Shown piece by piece: positions 1 through 10,962 of a DNA stretch of 32,114 nucleotides. The stretch lies in NCBI GenBank assembly GCA_964058805.1, contig CAXKVV010000726.1:1-32114 (forward strand), in the 5' to 3' direction. Below the pieces are notes generated by a model that was given only the letters and a program-made list of their open reading frames with translations, was not told the DNA's origin and searched no databases. The stretch's first letter is position 1. Each line of letters begins with the position of its first letter. The position numbers and the translations under genes are program-made. This stretch comes from Schoenoplectus triqueter (lineage: Eukaryota > Streptophyta > Magnoliopsida > Poales > Cyperaceae).

Positions 1-3000
1 CTAATATATTAGAAGTTCATGAACAATTAATTTAACTAAGTATTATTTTTGAAATAATTATTTTTCGGTGCAATGCACTTGCATAATTACTCACTGAGCT
101 TTATCATACTAATTTCTTTTTTATTTATTCTTTTTTATAATTTGGTTTTAGAACCAATTTATTTTACTATTAGTCGAATGTTTTTTTTTCACTGGTCCTA
201 TTTTCTTATGAAAAGTATACAACAAATTTTCATCTTCTTTTATGTAATGTCAAGTTGCAATGGAGAATTCTCTAACAAATACGCGAACAATATTCTCCTT
301 GGAACTTTATCCGAATCTGTAGAAATTAACTAATTCCATCAAAATTATTAACAATTATTTTCAATATTAAAACTCACCCAATAATCAAAATATACGGAGG
401 TTCAAAACTTTACAATATATGAATTTTGTATCAAGCCTAAAGAGATTTCAACTTCAGCTTGGTGTATGTTCGTTCATGTACAGAGTTGATAATTAATCTT
501 AATTTTTCTGGAAAGTAAATTATAAGTGCACAGTCTACCATTATAGTATATTATTGGGCGTCGGTCCATAAAAAAAAAAGTATTTAGGCTAACAGATTGA
601 ATAATCTGGACAACTTATAATAACACAATATGGTAAAAGAAACAAGGGTTTATGATTTTCTTGTCCTTAATTCTTATATCGGTTTATTTATATAATTAAT
701 GTTAATTTTGAACATGTTTAGGATTTTTAATTCTATAGTAATGCCTTCTAATATGTTTAATTTTTTAGTATAGTACTTAAACCTATCTAAATATTTTTTT
801 GTCCGATATTGTCTAAATAATCTAAGTTATTAATTATGTGATGTGCCCTAATTAAATATGTCTAATAAGTTCATATTGTCAGATTTACCCAGCAAAACTG
901 TTTAACCTAGGGCTTCCCTGCAATTAACTGAAATTTCTATGGTCAATACTAATTAGAAAATTACATTTATCATTTGAATTCTGGTCTACAATCGTTCTTC
1001 GGTCAGTACTAGATTTCATAAGGCCTAACTAGCTGTAAATCACTAAAACCCTAATACTTATCTAAATCAATATTGTTAGCCACACAATCAGGTTCAAGCA
1101 ATAGAAATCAGATAGTTATTCTCCGAATAAATAGTTAAAAATATCAAATAACAAGTAAACAGATTCAGATTAATATCAAACAATAATAAACTCTTTAGAA
1201 TAAACCAAGAACAAGTACTATCATAAAACCCTAGTAAAAGTCTCTAATCTAACATGACAGAAAGTCAGAAACAAAACTAGAACTAAAGATACAGAACATC
1301 GAATACAAAAGAGAAAGAAATTCAACTTCTCTTCCTATTTTACACACGATGCAATGTCGTTTGGTGACCGGCAAGTTCTCCAGATCCGATCATTGGTCTA
1401 GAATCATCTCTGGAACCCTAGTCGTCAATAAATAACTGCTTTGCTCTATCTATCCCTGTGTCTGACTGGATGGGGTGATGGATGGATGGATGGATCACCC
1501 CTTTTATAGCCTTCAGTTTGTTAGGTTAGAATCAGGTTTTCTAACTATTCTGGGCGAAATCTGAAATACTGGCTGGTCTGTATTGGGCAAAGTAAGTTAG
1601 ACAGTTCAAATACTTTACAACCTAGTTGGCATAATGGGCAGTACGGCCGCTATACTGGGCAGTACGGGCACCGTGCTGGGCAACATAGGTCGATATGAAG
1701 TCGACACCATCGAAGAAGGTCGGCACTGCCCGGTACGGTTGTGGTTCTGACCGATATGAGTCAAGACCAGTATGGATCAATTTCAGCTTCAAATCCATTA
1801 GTTTTCTCGTCAAACCCTATATATAAAATCAAATAAGAAACAACATTACCTAGTTCTCGAAAATAAAACAGATCTGATTGAATTATTTTTCAGATTTAAG
1901 ACTAAAACATATATCAAAATATACGCATTTTATTAATTATCTCCCGCTCGAACAGTGATGAGTCGGAGAGAACTGAAAAGAGCCTTCGTATATCAGCCTG
2001 TGTTATACCGCTCCAACTATATAAAGTGAAATGTTCACTCTCGTGCTTGACAAAATAAAGAGGGTTTTTTTAAGTATTGGAGAGTTATTGCGAAGATGAA
2101 TTTTTAAAAAAGAACTCATATTTCGCGGGTAAGAAAGAAAGTAGTCAAGATAAATTTTAAAGCGTATGCAAATCTGAACCGTTTCTTTAATTAATTTTGT
2201 ACAATTTGAGATATCCAAACTTATATAGTTATAGTATTGTGATTATTTTAATGAAGAAATAATATAGTTTACGGTTATTTCGATTATTTTGAATAGAAAA
2301 ATTATTTAATTTTTACGGTATCAATGATATTTCGAATAGCAACTTAGAGTTCATACTAAATAATTATAAGTTTATAACTTCTTAATCAATTTATTATTAC
2401 TATTTACTCTATGAAAGTCTATATTATATGAAAATAAATAGAAAATATAAAGAAAACATGATATACCATAGTTCTTGCTATAGCACGCTATAGCGCCATA
2501 GATTTTTTCGAAACACCGCTACGCTGACATTATAATTGTTATTTAGAACCTTGTGTTTAAAAGATTCAATATCAATATACAACCTATCATTACACACTAT
2601 TTTATTTCTAAAACAACTTGCTGGCGATGCTAAATGTTAATGTGGGTTTTATATTAAATGATTCACAAGTTGGGCCTAAACGCTAAAAAATCACGTAAAA
2701 TCTTTGGATTTTGGTACTTGTAACGGACTTTAAACTAGGCCTAATTTTCACAATGGCTCTCTAAAGTGAAACTTGTAACGGACTTCGGATTCGGGCATAG
2801 CAGAAGCCTCGAATAAACTCCAGAGCCTGTCACAGAACATCTGAATACAAAAACCCAATTACCGTGGTATTACTGTATTAGTATAGAAATTAATACTTGC
2901 TTGGAACTTTTGCTTACATCTTAATCGAACTTATAAAAGATGTATGGTGTACGGAAAATATCTTCAGAATTTAATAAACCAAAATAATAATAAGTAACAA

Positions 3001-3100
3001 TATAATATTTAAAGACAAAATGATACTTTAAATGTTTTAAGAATTTAAATAATAAATGAATGATTAAATTATTTTACTGTTATTTATTAAATTTTAAGCA
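1..3100. other. Gene-free AT-rich spacer
   Basis: No open reading frame here looks like a known protein and no splice-consistent exon chain could be built. Small items seen: a perfect 8-bp inverted repeat (GGGGTGAT / ATCACCCC) around a GGAT microsatellite at 1472-1501; a TATAAAAGGGG-like box on the minus strand at about 1499-1510; short imperfect repeats containing TGGGCAGTACGG at 1633-1667; two GCTATAGC palindromes near 2478-2496; and a 15-bp direct repeat (ACTTGTAACGGACTT) at 2716-2730 and 2771-2785. The 880-1850 part reads like the transcribed end of an old minus-strand retroelement, but no termini or target duplication were found. Confidence 0.6.
1499..1510 (-). promoter_or_regulatory. 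TATA-like box, minus strand
   Basis: Read on the minus strand this is GGCTATAAAAGGGGTG, a good plant TATA box. It lies just upstream of the GGAT microsatellite hairpin. No gene could be attached downstream (toward lower coordinates), so it may be the promoter of a decayed retroelement, or chance. Confidence 0.25.
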
Positions 3101-3223
3101 CCAGTATTGAACAATTATAAATCTGAATAATTTACTAATAATAATAAAGTGAGGCTACCGCTGGATTTTTTTACCAGTATTGAACAATTATAAATCTGAA
3201 TAATTTACTAATAATAATAAAGT
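3101..3223. repeat. 50-bp perfect direct repeat, two copies
   Basis: Positions 3101-3150 and 3174-3223 are identical over 50 bases, starting CCAGTATTGAACAATTATAA and ending AATAATAATAAAGT, with a 23-bp spacer. Flanks differ immediately on both sides. The identity inside otherwise unconstrained AT-rich DNA implies a recent local duplication. Confidence 0.9.
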
Positions 3224-3241
3224 TAGGACTATAGGGTCAAC

Positions 3242-3490
3242 GTTTTGGACTCAAATCCTAAAAACCAAAATTCTAATGGCCGGTTCAAATTGCTCAACAC
3301 AATTTATATATTGAAATTTAATATAACATCAATTTTATTATTTTTGAAGGTTTCTTACTATTTCTTCTGATTTTTAAAAGATGATCATAATTGAGTTGTA
3401 AATTGTATTATTATTTTATTATTAGTTTAAGATCATCTTTGAAAAATCTAAAATAATAGTAAGAAAACTACAAAATAATAAAATATAAAG
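3242..3490. mobile_element. MITE-like inverted-repeat element, copy A (truncated)
   Basis: The core is an imperfect inverted repeat: TTTCTTACTATTTCTTCTG at about 3350 onward pairs with the complement of AATAGTAAGAAA ending near 3466, around an AT-rich loop. The outer left arm (GTTTTGGACTCAAATCC, then CTCAACACAATTTATATATTG) matches the arm of the element at 12569-12876, so both belong to one family. The right outer arm of this copy is missing beyond about 3490. There is no coding capacity; superfamily unknown because no clear target duplication could be fixed. Confidence 0.55.
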
Positions 3491-3499
3491 TACACTAGT

Positions 3500-3919
3500 A
3501 TATTATCCATGCTCTGCTATGAGTGATTTCTATATTATAATTTTCCACATCAAAATCTAAAAATCTCATCTATTCTAATACAGAAATTTGATATCAAACA
3601 AAGTAAGAAGCACATATAATTAATCAATTATTTTTATGGAGTAATCAAAGTTTTTCTAAAAAAAAATATAAAAATGAATTCCAAATTTAATAAAATTTTC
3701 AGCAAAATAATATCTTTTAGGAAATAAATATCATAAACTGTATAACTTTTAATGTAATAGATGTGCTATGAATTTAACAAGATTGCAATATTTTTGTTAT
3801 AATATATCACGTCAAAAAAAATCTCGAATATATCTAACGATTCAAGTTCTCTTTAAAAAGTAATCAATAAATTTCAGTTAGTCCTGACCATTGCAGGATC
3901 AAGACACTTACACGCATGA

Positions 3920-3954
<35 letters not shown>

Positions 3955-4742
3955 ATTTTAATATATTTGTGTTGAACTTGGATCAATCATTTGGGTCTCA
4001 TTTTTTTTAGATTTGAGTCCAAGAGACCACCTTGATAAAAGAGACCACCTTAATATTTTTAGATTTTTTGCAAAGTACAAGAGACCACCTTGATAAAACA
4101 CAAACAATTTCAGGGATTTAATGATTTCTAGAGTTGTTTGGAATGACTCAAAATTATTATTAATTTGGATTAAGATCATTAATTCAATCACTAAGTAAAT
4201 AAATAAATTGGTCTTAAACAAAATTAAATCGACTTCCCTTTCACATCTATCCGCCTCAAGCTATCAATCATTAATGTGACACATCTACCTTGAGGTAGAG
4301 GTTATGAGTATTCTTTAGAAGTCGTGGGTATGTCAGACATTGCAACATTATATAAAACTTAATCAACTAGTTAGTTTAATGTGTTTATGGTTCAAATGGT
4401 TTCTCAAACACCTTTGAAAAACTAAGAATAGGTTGTAAACTAACAAATAAATTTATGCTAAGTTTCAAACTTTGCGAACAACTCTATGAACTATTATGAA
4501 ATAGAACACAAACTAGTAAACCCACTTCTCTACTAATTTTCGCGAGTTTTCTTACTTAGGTGTAAATGTTAAAAAAACTTTTTAAATACTTTTAGAATAT
4601 ATTTTCTAACAGAGAATAGGAATATAAGTCATTGACTTACGTAAACAATTTGGCAAACAGCCCCTCATATTAAATAAGCACAAAACGAGAGAGTTATCCA
4701 ACAACTCTCATAATTAATTAATGCTATTAGAAATTAATTAAT
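3500..4742. other. Gene-free spacer with simple repeats
   Basis: AT-rich DNA with no supportable gene. It contains a TA microsatellite at about 3919-3952 and three short copies of AGAGACCACCTT (starting near 4022, 4040 and 4080). Two of these lie in a longer near-identical unit of about 20 bases (AAGAGACCACCTTGATAAAA). Confidence 0.6.
3919..3952. repeat. (TA)n microsatellite
   Basis: An uninterrupted TA dinucleotide run of about 34 bases. Similar TA tracts occur at about 10370-10392, 10599-10616, 12283-12300 and 23298-23325. Confidence 0.95.
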
Positions 4743-5137
4743 GGGGAGGGTCACTTGACAATGACTATTCTGATTATCTTGACAATGATTTTTCAAATAA
4801 ATATGAAAAAAAAATCTTAAAAATAGAATAAAGTTTATAGATATGTTATTTTACTTATAGATTAATAGAATAATAGTGATTGAAATATCATATAATTTCG
4901 TTAACGTTTGATAATCCATCAAAAATCATTAAAAATTTATGCAATTTATAATAGTTTTAATTTAAGTCTTTGGTGGACTATTAAATGTTAATGAAATTAT
5001 ATGTAATTTGAATCAATATAAATCTATAAATAAAAGAATGTATCTATATTTTTTTCTATGTTTAAATCTTTTTCAAATTTATTGAAAAATTCATTGTCAA
5101 GATTGTCAAAATAACCATTGTCAAGTGATCCCTCCTC
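4743..5137. mobile_element. Long-armed foldback MITE, probably Mutator-like
   Basis: The two halves are inverted copies over most of the 395 bp. The left end GGGGAGGGTCACTTGACAAT matches the complement of the right end (GAGGAGGGATCACTTGACAA). Inner blocks such as CATATAATTTCGTTAACGTT pair with AATGTTAATGAAATTATATG. It is flanked by TTAATTAAT (4734-4742) and TTAATTATT (5138-5146), a 9-bp duplication with one mismatch. A 9-bp duplication, a terminal G and long terminal inverted repeats suit a non-autonomous Mutator-like element. The flanks are AT-rich, so the duplication is weaker evidence than the arms. No coding capacity. Confidence 0.75.
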
Positions 5138-5182
5138 TTAATTATTACCTTAATAAAAACTCTAACATTTTGTTTCAGAGGT

Positions 5183-5428
5183 TCAAATATGCATATAAGT
5201 CCCTCTAAATGCTGTTTATACAAAATAGAAAGCATTCCAAGTCATTGGGAACACTTATGATATTAACTAACACTAAAATCCTCATGACATGTACTTTAAG
5301 TCTATTAACTTGAATTTCAAATATGCATATAAGTTCCTTGGATTGAATTTAACCATGTCACGAAAATACAAACCACATATAAAAAATAATACTCGTGACA
5401 TGTACTTTAAGTCTATTAACTTGAATTT
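5183..5428. repeat. Interleaved direct repeats
   Basis: A 33-bp block beginning TGACATGTACTTTAAGTCTA is present at 5285-5317 and 5396-5428 without mismatch. A second short block (TTCAAATATGCATATAAGT) is present near 5183 and 5316. The arrangement suggests two overlapping local duplications. No gene lies between 5147 and 5810. Confidence 0.85.
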
Positions 5429-6570
5429 TAAAGATCTCAAACCAATAATTTAGAATATATAGGTGCATGAATTACCAAGGCCGAAATTTAAAGGTTTTTT
5501 GTCCTTGATCTTTAAACACTTCCTTAATTATCTGAGGACAAAATCATTAAGGACAATAAAAATATTTGTAATGATTTGTTTTCTAAATTAAGTTCTTAAC
5601 CCAATAATGATTTTCCTTGATATTTATATAATTAAGTTCTAAATAATTATTCTTGTTCATGTGTGTATTGACAATAATTAATAATTTTATTTCATTATGA
5701 AATAATATTATTCTAGTTCAATCATATTCATTCCAATATTTAATATTATATGAACTTGAATTTTGAATACATATGTGGTAAAAAAATGAAAATTAAAAAG
5801 TTATGTGTCACACCCCAGAAATAAAAGAATCGGGTTAGGGGTGCTAAATCCCGCCACGTACGCACGACGAGACGTGCGTACGAAAGGCTAAATGAATAAA
5901 ATAAGAAAATCACAGAATAAATGAAACAATAATAATATAATATACATGACTATACAGTCCAGAATGAACAAAGAGAAATACAACGCCGACATCGGCGGGG
6001 CTAGCTCCATCGGAATGGGCAGCAAAATCTCTCAAAGAAAATCCCAAAAGAAAGAAATAAAACTCGAAACCCGATAGATCCTAATCCACTACCCTGCTCA
6101 CATGCGGAAGCGGCGAAGCATCTCTGTCACCACGCAGGACTGCACCTAGCACTCTCATCCAAAAACTCGGTCCCGCTCCTGTAAAACCTGGACCCCACAA
6201 CCACCGTGGAAACGTGAGTGATAAATCACTAAGTGCGGTTTTAGGTCCAGCACCGAGATGTTACAAATCTCTAGGCTTAGACTTAAAACCATTACAAATT
6301 TATTTTTTTATAATAAATATTACAGTTACATAAAATTTGATGTTTAAATAATTAAATTGATTAAATTTTGTTCTGAGTAGAGTATAAAAGAAATCCAAAA
6401 GAGTTTAATAAAATGCACTACTTGAAATCATGAATATTTTAAATCAAGGATAAACCCAAAAGAAATCATTCTGAGATATTATAGTATAAAAGGTACGGGT
6501 TCAAACTCCCATATCACACGAATGACTTTGCGGGATAAATTCTTTTCAGAAAGAACCAACCTCAACCAGT

Positions 6571-6606
6571 GCTCTATAGAAGAGAGCCCGCTCTATAGAA
6601 GAGAGC
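6571..6606. repeat. Tandem 19-bp repeat with internal dyad
   Basis: GCTCTATAGAAGAGAGC occurs twice, at 6571-6587 and 6590-6606. Each unit is itself a near-palindrome (GCTCT ... AGAGC), so the pair can form two short hairpins. It lies in the U3-like half of the large LTR. Confidence 0.85.
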
Positions 6607-6756
6607 GTCATTCACTATCAAAACCATCCCTAATTTATCCCGCTCAGTCCCTTACTATAAAGAAACGAACAACGACTCGATTTCTATCAATATATAATTC
6701 AAATTGAAGGAGACTATCCGAAAATAATATAAAATGAAGTGAATCAATCACGAACG

Positions 6757-6811
6757 AATATAAAGTGACAAAATAGTCACTGCTAAATATAAAGTGATAA
6801 AATAATCACTG
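6757..6811. repeat. Tandem repeat, two 26-bp units
   Basis: Two neighbouring units of the form AATATAAAGTGACAAAATAG...CACTG differ at two transition positions. They lie inside the large LTR. Together with other repeats there, they show that the LTR grew by tandem duplication. Confidence 0.75.
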
Positions 6812-7099
6812 TAACCACGGAATAGCTCCTCAATAATAGATTAAAAGTGTATTTAACTATGAAATTGAGTCGGTACTGACACTCTTCCCAAACCCAAATT
6901 GGATATTCATTTTTAACTTAAAATTTTCCCTGAGTTTCATAACATCATGCAAATTATAGAAAACGGATAATATGCAAATTCAAATCTTAATTCAATTTAG
7001 TTTTGTCTCGCTTAATTTGGTCAATATAACAATCTGATTCATTATAATCTAAAAATCACATTATTTGTACAATAAAAATTTCAAGGTACTTTAATTAAT

Positions 7100-7375
7100 A
7101 CCAATATAAATTATTAAATACTAATTAATATATCTAAGAAAATCTATCCTAGATAATCTATCATGTAACTAATTATATTAAATTATTAAATACTACTTCC
7201 TCTATCTAGGATAATCTATCCTATAACTAATTATATTAAATTATTAAATACTAATTACTCTAACTAAGATAATATATCCTAGATAATCTATTATGTAACT
7301 AACTATATTAAATTACTAAATACTACTTACATCTATCTAGGATAATCTATCCTACAACTAATTAACTTAATTATT
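7100..7375. repeat. Minisatellite in LTR, unit about 58-72 bp
   Basis: Four units containing GATAATCTATC(C/A)TGTAACTA-like cores start at about 7152, 7210, 7282 and 7341. Alternate units are more alike (steps of about 130 bp), which gives a two-unit higher-order structure. One unit carries an extra 13-14 bp partial core near 7269. Confidence 0.85.
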
Positions 7376-7852
7376 AATCTAATTAGTAATCAAAATGAAA
7401 TGCATATAAAATGAAATGCGGATGATATGATCAAGTTTCAATATCAAAAGAAAAGAAAATATAATTTAAAGTCATATCCTAAGAAATCGTAAATCTCAGT
7501 GCAATCTGCACCTGAATATTTTGGCAAGGCTGATAGCGTCTGATTGCTCGGTCTCCGGTGGGGCCCACGATCTCGTCAACCGTCTCATCCTGAGTGTATT
7601 CGTTGTCGGGTCGTCAAGATATTTCCGAGAACCTATAAAGTCAAAATAAATTAAATTGGCGAGTATCCTATTCGCGTTGGGTCTGGTTAGGTCAGGGTAT
7701 ACCGGACTCGGAGACGGGAGCATTATTATTTATGTTCGTGTTTTAAGATTATATTTATTTTGTTTAACGTAACTGATTTAATTTATTTAAATTAAATAAG
7801 TTAACTTAATGTTATCCCTTAATTAATTTAATTTTAATTAGGATAATTAATT

Positions 7853-8245
7853 AAAAATAGAGAAATTGATTAATATATAATATTATATAATTAATATTGT
7901 TCTTATTAAAAATAGAAAAATTGATTAATATATATTTATGTATTTATATATTTATTATTATTATTCTATTATTAAATATAGAAATTGATTAATAGTTATT
8001 TATATATATTAGTTAATGTTATTCAATTATTAAAATAGGGAAATTAATTAATATATATTATACATAGATAATATTATATTTTAATATTCTTTTATTTATT
8101 TTAAAAGTAGAGAAATTGATTTATATATATTCAAAAACAAAAGATTTAATTAATTAATATATATTGTCTTATTATATAAATTCTTTATCTCTAATATTCT
8201 TTTAAATCTAAAAATAGAGAAATTGATTAATATATATTTTATATT
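7853..8245. repeat. Degenerate repeat array in LTR, six units
   Basis: The core AAAATAGAGAAATTGATTAA recurs with small changes at about 7853, 7908, 7974, 8032, 8103 and 8210, followed each time by a TATATA-rich spacer. Unit spacing runs from 55 to 107 bp. It sits about 500 bp upstream of the LTR TATA box. Confidence 0.85.
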
Positions 8246-8742
8246 ATAAATTATTATTATACCTCAATTATTACTTTAAAATTCCTACTTATTTGTATTA
8301 TACTCTTTAATTATATTTTATTTTATATGTTTATGTTATTTTCATTAATTAGAAAATATACTATATAAAACTAGAATTAAAATAAAAATAAAAATTAAAT
8401 GAAAGTAATTAAATTCAATTAAACTTAATTTTAAATTAAACGTTTTTATTTATTTAAACGTGTTGGTGTTTTAATGTGTTTGGGATCATAGGCTGCCTCC
8501 GAAACCACTGTATCTGTTCGGATTTTCATTATTGAGGCAGATCATGTAATCATTTCCCATATTCAGCTTTAAGTATTAATTAATTATTAGTTGCGCACGT
8601 TTTTAAACTTACGGCACTTGCTAATAAATTAATTAAATTATTATCCAATTTAACCTTTCGGCCCACTTAGTTGAGATCAAATAAATTCTCAAATCTGTTT
8701 AGATATAATTACTCGCCAAGATTTATTTTGTGCATATAACCC

Positions 8743-8749
8743 TATAAAA
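8743..8749 (+). promoter_or_regulatory. Candidate LTR TATA box
   Basis: CCCTATAAAAGGTG is a strong TATA consensus in the large LTR. Base composition changes from AT-rich to mixed/GC-rich within about 50 bp downstream, as expected where U3 meets the transcribed R region. The start site itself is not visible. Confidence 0.5.
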
Positions 8750-10432
8750 GGTGTTATTACCACAAAATATCATTTTAACCCTTAAACTTTATAATTCTCA
8801 CAATACTGTCCCTGGAAGGGAAATGCACCATACCAGAAATGCAACCCAACAACACAACAAGCCACCGAGAGGACTAGGGCAACTGAAAGGGATTTACTGG
8901 TACATCAAACAATTTACCAGATGCAATGAATACCATAAGAAACAACAACCCAACCACCAGTATGCATACCTGAACCAACAAGCACAAACAACAAACCTCG
9001 ATTAGGCAAGTGTAGTATAAGTTCAGACAGGAACCATCAGAAAAATAAAACCCAACAATCGAATGAAACCCAAGCCAGCACCAGTAAAGCACTGGTACAA
9101 AGCCATCATCACAACAATACCAATTGGATTACACAAGGCACAGTCGCCTACCAATTTAGAAGCAAAGTATATAACAACCAACAAACAAAATCAGAGTATG
9201 AGTCTCGCTTCACTGGCACCGAATGGTACCAGTGTACCAAGATTGATACAAGGGGTAAGCCAACAGATCTTCCAACAAACAACCGAACAAGACAAGGCAC
9301 GGCTCAGCCAGCGCATGGCCCACACGGCCAAAAAGAAAGAATTTACCAGTATTTAACAGAGGCAGCAAAGACAGCAACGAGGAGGTAGCAGAAGGGGGGC
9401 TCGGCCAATTCTGGCACTAACCTCCGTCGCCTCTGCTGAGGCAGCACAAAGGGGGTACGGGGCCATGGTGTCAGCGACAAGAGTAACAAAAACGATAAAG
9501 GATTGTGCCCGGTCAGTTAATTTGGTCGATTGTGAGAGGTTGAGACAGTGACTACTAGCCTCGGGTAGAGAGGGGGAACAACGGCCCGGAGAAGTGGCTC
9601 AGCTAGGAGAGGGGGTGCTCAGCCGGGGTGAGAGGTGCTGTTGGTGGTTGGCGTCGACAACCACCGTTGTCAGACAAAAGGAAGGCAAGCCGAACAAGGA
9701 AATGCTTGGGCGCCTTCGGCGAAGACAGAGCCGATTCAACTCAGAGAAGAGGAGAGGGTTTGGTTGTGAGACTTGGCAGAGGGAGGGAGAACGCTGGTGC
9801 CAGCGAAAGAGAAGAGAGGCGGGAGAGAAAGGGTTAAGAAGGGCTGTGTTGCGCACCAAAGAGAGAGGCCAGAGCGAGTGAGAGGGAGGAAAGGGAAGGA
9901 GAGTGGTTTTGTGGGTGTGTCGCCAGGGGCGAGAAAAAGAAAAGGAAATGAGGGTCTCGGTTCCAAGAAAAGGACAAGAGATGGGGATGGGTTTTAATGC
10001 GATCAGGAAAATGAGAGCAGACATCGGGAAAGAAATAAGAAAATAGAGAGAAAGGGTATGGCTTCGAACCGGATTGTTCGCAACCGATTCGATATGGCCA
10101 ATCATGCGTCAGTCAGATTTTTAGATCCTTCTTAAGTGTTCAACTCGTTGGTTATTAAATAGAAATTTAGGTATCTGATTTGTGCGATATCAATGGATAT
10201 ATTTTCCTTAATATAAATTTTTAAATTTCGCTAATCTGATGCTCTCCTTTAAATCAAGTTATTATTGTTATCACTTTGGTTAGTTTCTTTCGTCAATTTA
10301 ATAAATCAAGTAAACCGGAATGTTTATTTCGTCATACTCAGCTATATGTTTAACGATATATATATTTGTGTATATATATATATATATATATGCTTTATAT
10401 GATTACATCTATAAAATTTTATTTCTGTATTT

Positions 10433-10826
10433 TCTCCTCAAATTTGTTTAATTATATATTTATAGATTTTATTATTTTGTTTTAAGATACGGGTTTGACT
10501 TCAATGTTTTAGATTTTGTTATAAATATTATTACTTTAATTTTAATTAGATCGAAATATCTTGTGTTATTTATTGAATTTGATATTACTGAATTTTTATA
10601 TATATATATATATATTATAGCTTTTTAATTTGATCTTTGGTTCTATTATTCGATATCTAATCTCAATTTATTTCATCTACTTTAATCATAATTTAAATTA
10701 TCCTACTTTATTTTCATTATTATTATTTTATTTTTGATTTATGAAATTTATTATACATAATTTCCCTCAAAATTTGCTTAACTGTATATTTATATATTTT
10801 ATTGTCTTAAAGTTACGGGTTTCACA
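10433..10826 (+). repeat. Duplicated 3' end block of the LTR
   Basis: About 65 bases ending in the LTR terminus (10762-10826; CCTCAAAATTTGCTTAACTG ... TTACGGGTTTCACA) have a diverged upstream copy at about 10435-10499 (CCTCAAATTTGTTTAATTAT ... ATACGGGTTTGAC), offset by about 328 bp. TA tracts precede both. This is either a tandem duplication of the U5 end or an older terminus. Confidence 0.7.
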
Positions 10827-10962
10827 TTATGACTGCGGAAATAATTTTTGGTCTAATAACAAAAGATAATAACGTTTGTATGGGTGGTTGTGAGTTCAAA
10901 ATCTAGAGAAAAATCCTTTATAAATATTTGTAAAATTTATGAACTTCATTCTCATTTTTTAT

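Larger units (their letters stand above)
5816..10826 (+). mobile_element. Giant solo LTR (5,011 bp), probably Ty3/gypsy type
   Basis: Seen: the block starts TGTCACACCCC, ends GGGTTTCACA (TG...CA termini), and is flanked by a perfect 5-bp direct repeat TTATG (5811-5815 and 10827-10831). No second copy of the first 60 bases was found inside, and no gag, protease, RT or integrase motif, so this is one LTR rather than a whole element. A TATAAAA box at 8743-8749 is followed by a change from very AT-rich DNA (U3-like) to a GC- and purine-rich stretch (about 8800-10100, R/U5-like), which supports the plus orientation. Known: LTRs of several kb occur in plant Tat/Ogre-type gypsy elements. The family assignment is inference. 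Short reading frames at 9.6-10.1 kb on both strands are by-products of base composition. An alternative is a long non-autonomous element with unrecognised ends. Confidence 0.75.

Noticed and set aside
1622..1813. 63-codon minus-strand frame
   Set aside because: Made of short internal repeats (TGGGCAGTACGG-type); no family resemblance.
6480..6520. GGTACGGGTTCAAACTCCC resembling a tRNA/SINE B box
   Set aside because: No A box at the right distance and no cloverleaf; no tRNA or SINE call made.
8751..9356. Open frames of 84-97 codons downstream of the LTR TATA box
   Set aside because: Could in theory be LTR-encoded, but no recognisable protein and low-complexity Gln/Asn/Thr-rich content.
9594..10105. 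Several overlapping reading frames on both strands, the longest 168 codons on the minus strand
   Set aside because: They overlap each other in GC/purine-rich LTR sequence, show no domain, and are Arg/Glu- or Ser/Leu/Pro-rich as base composition predicts.
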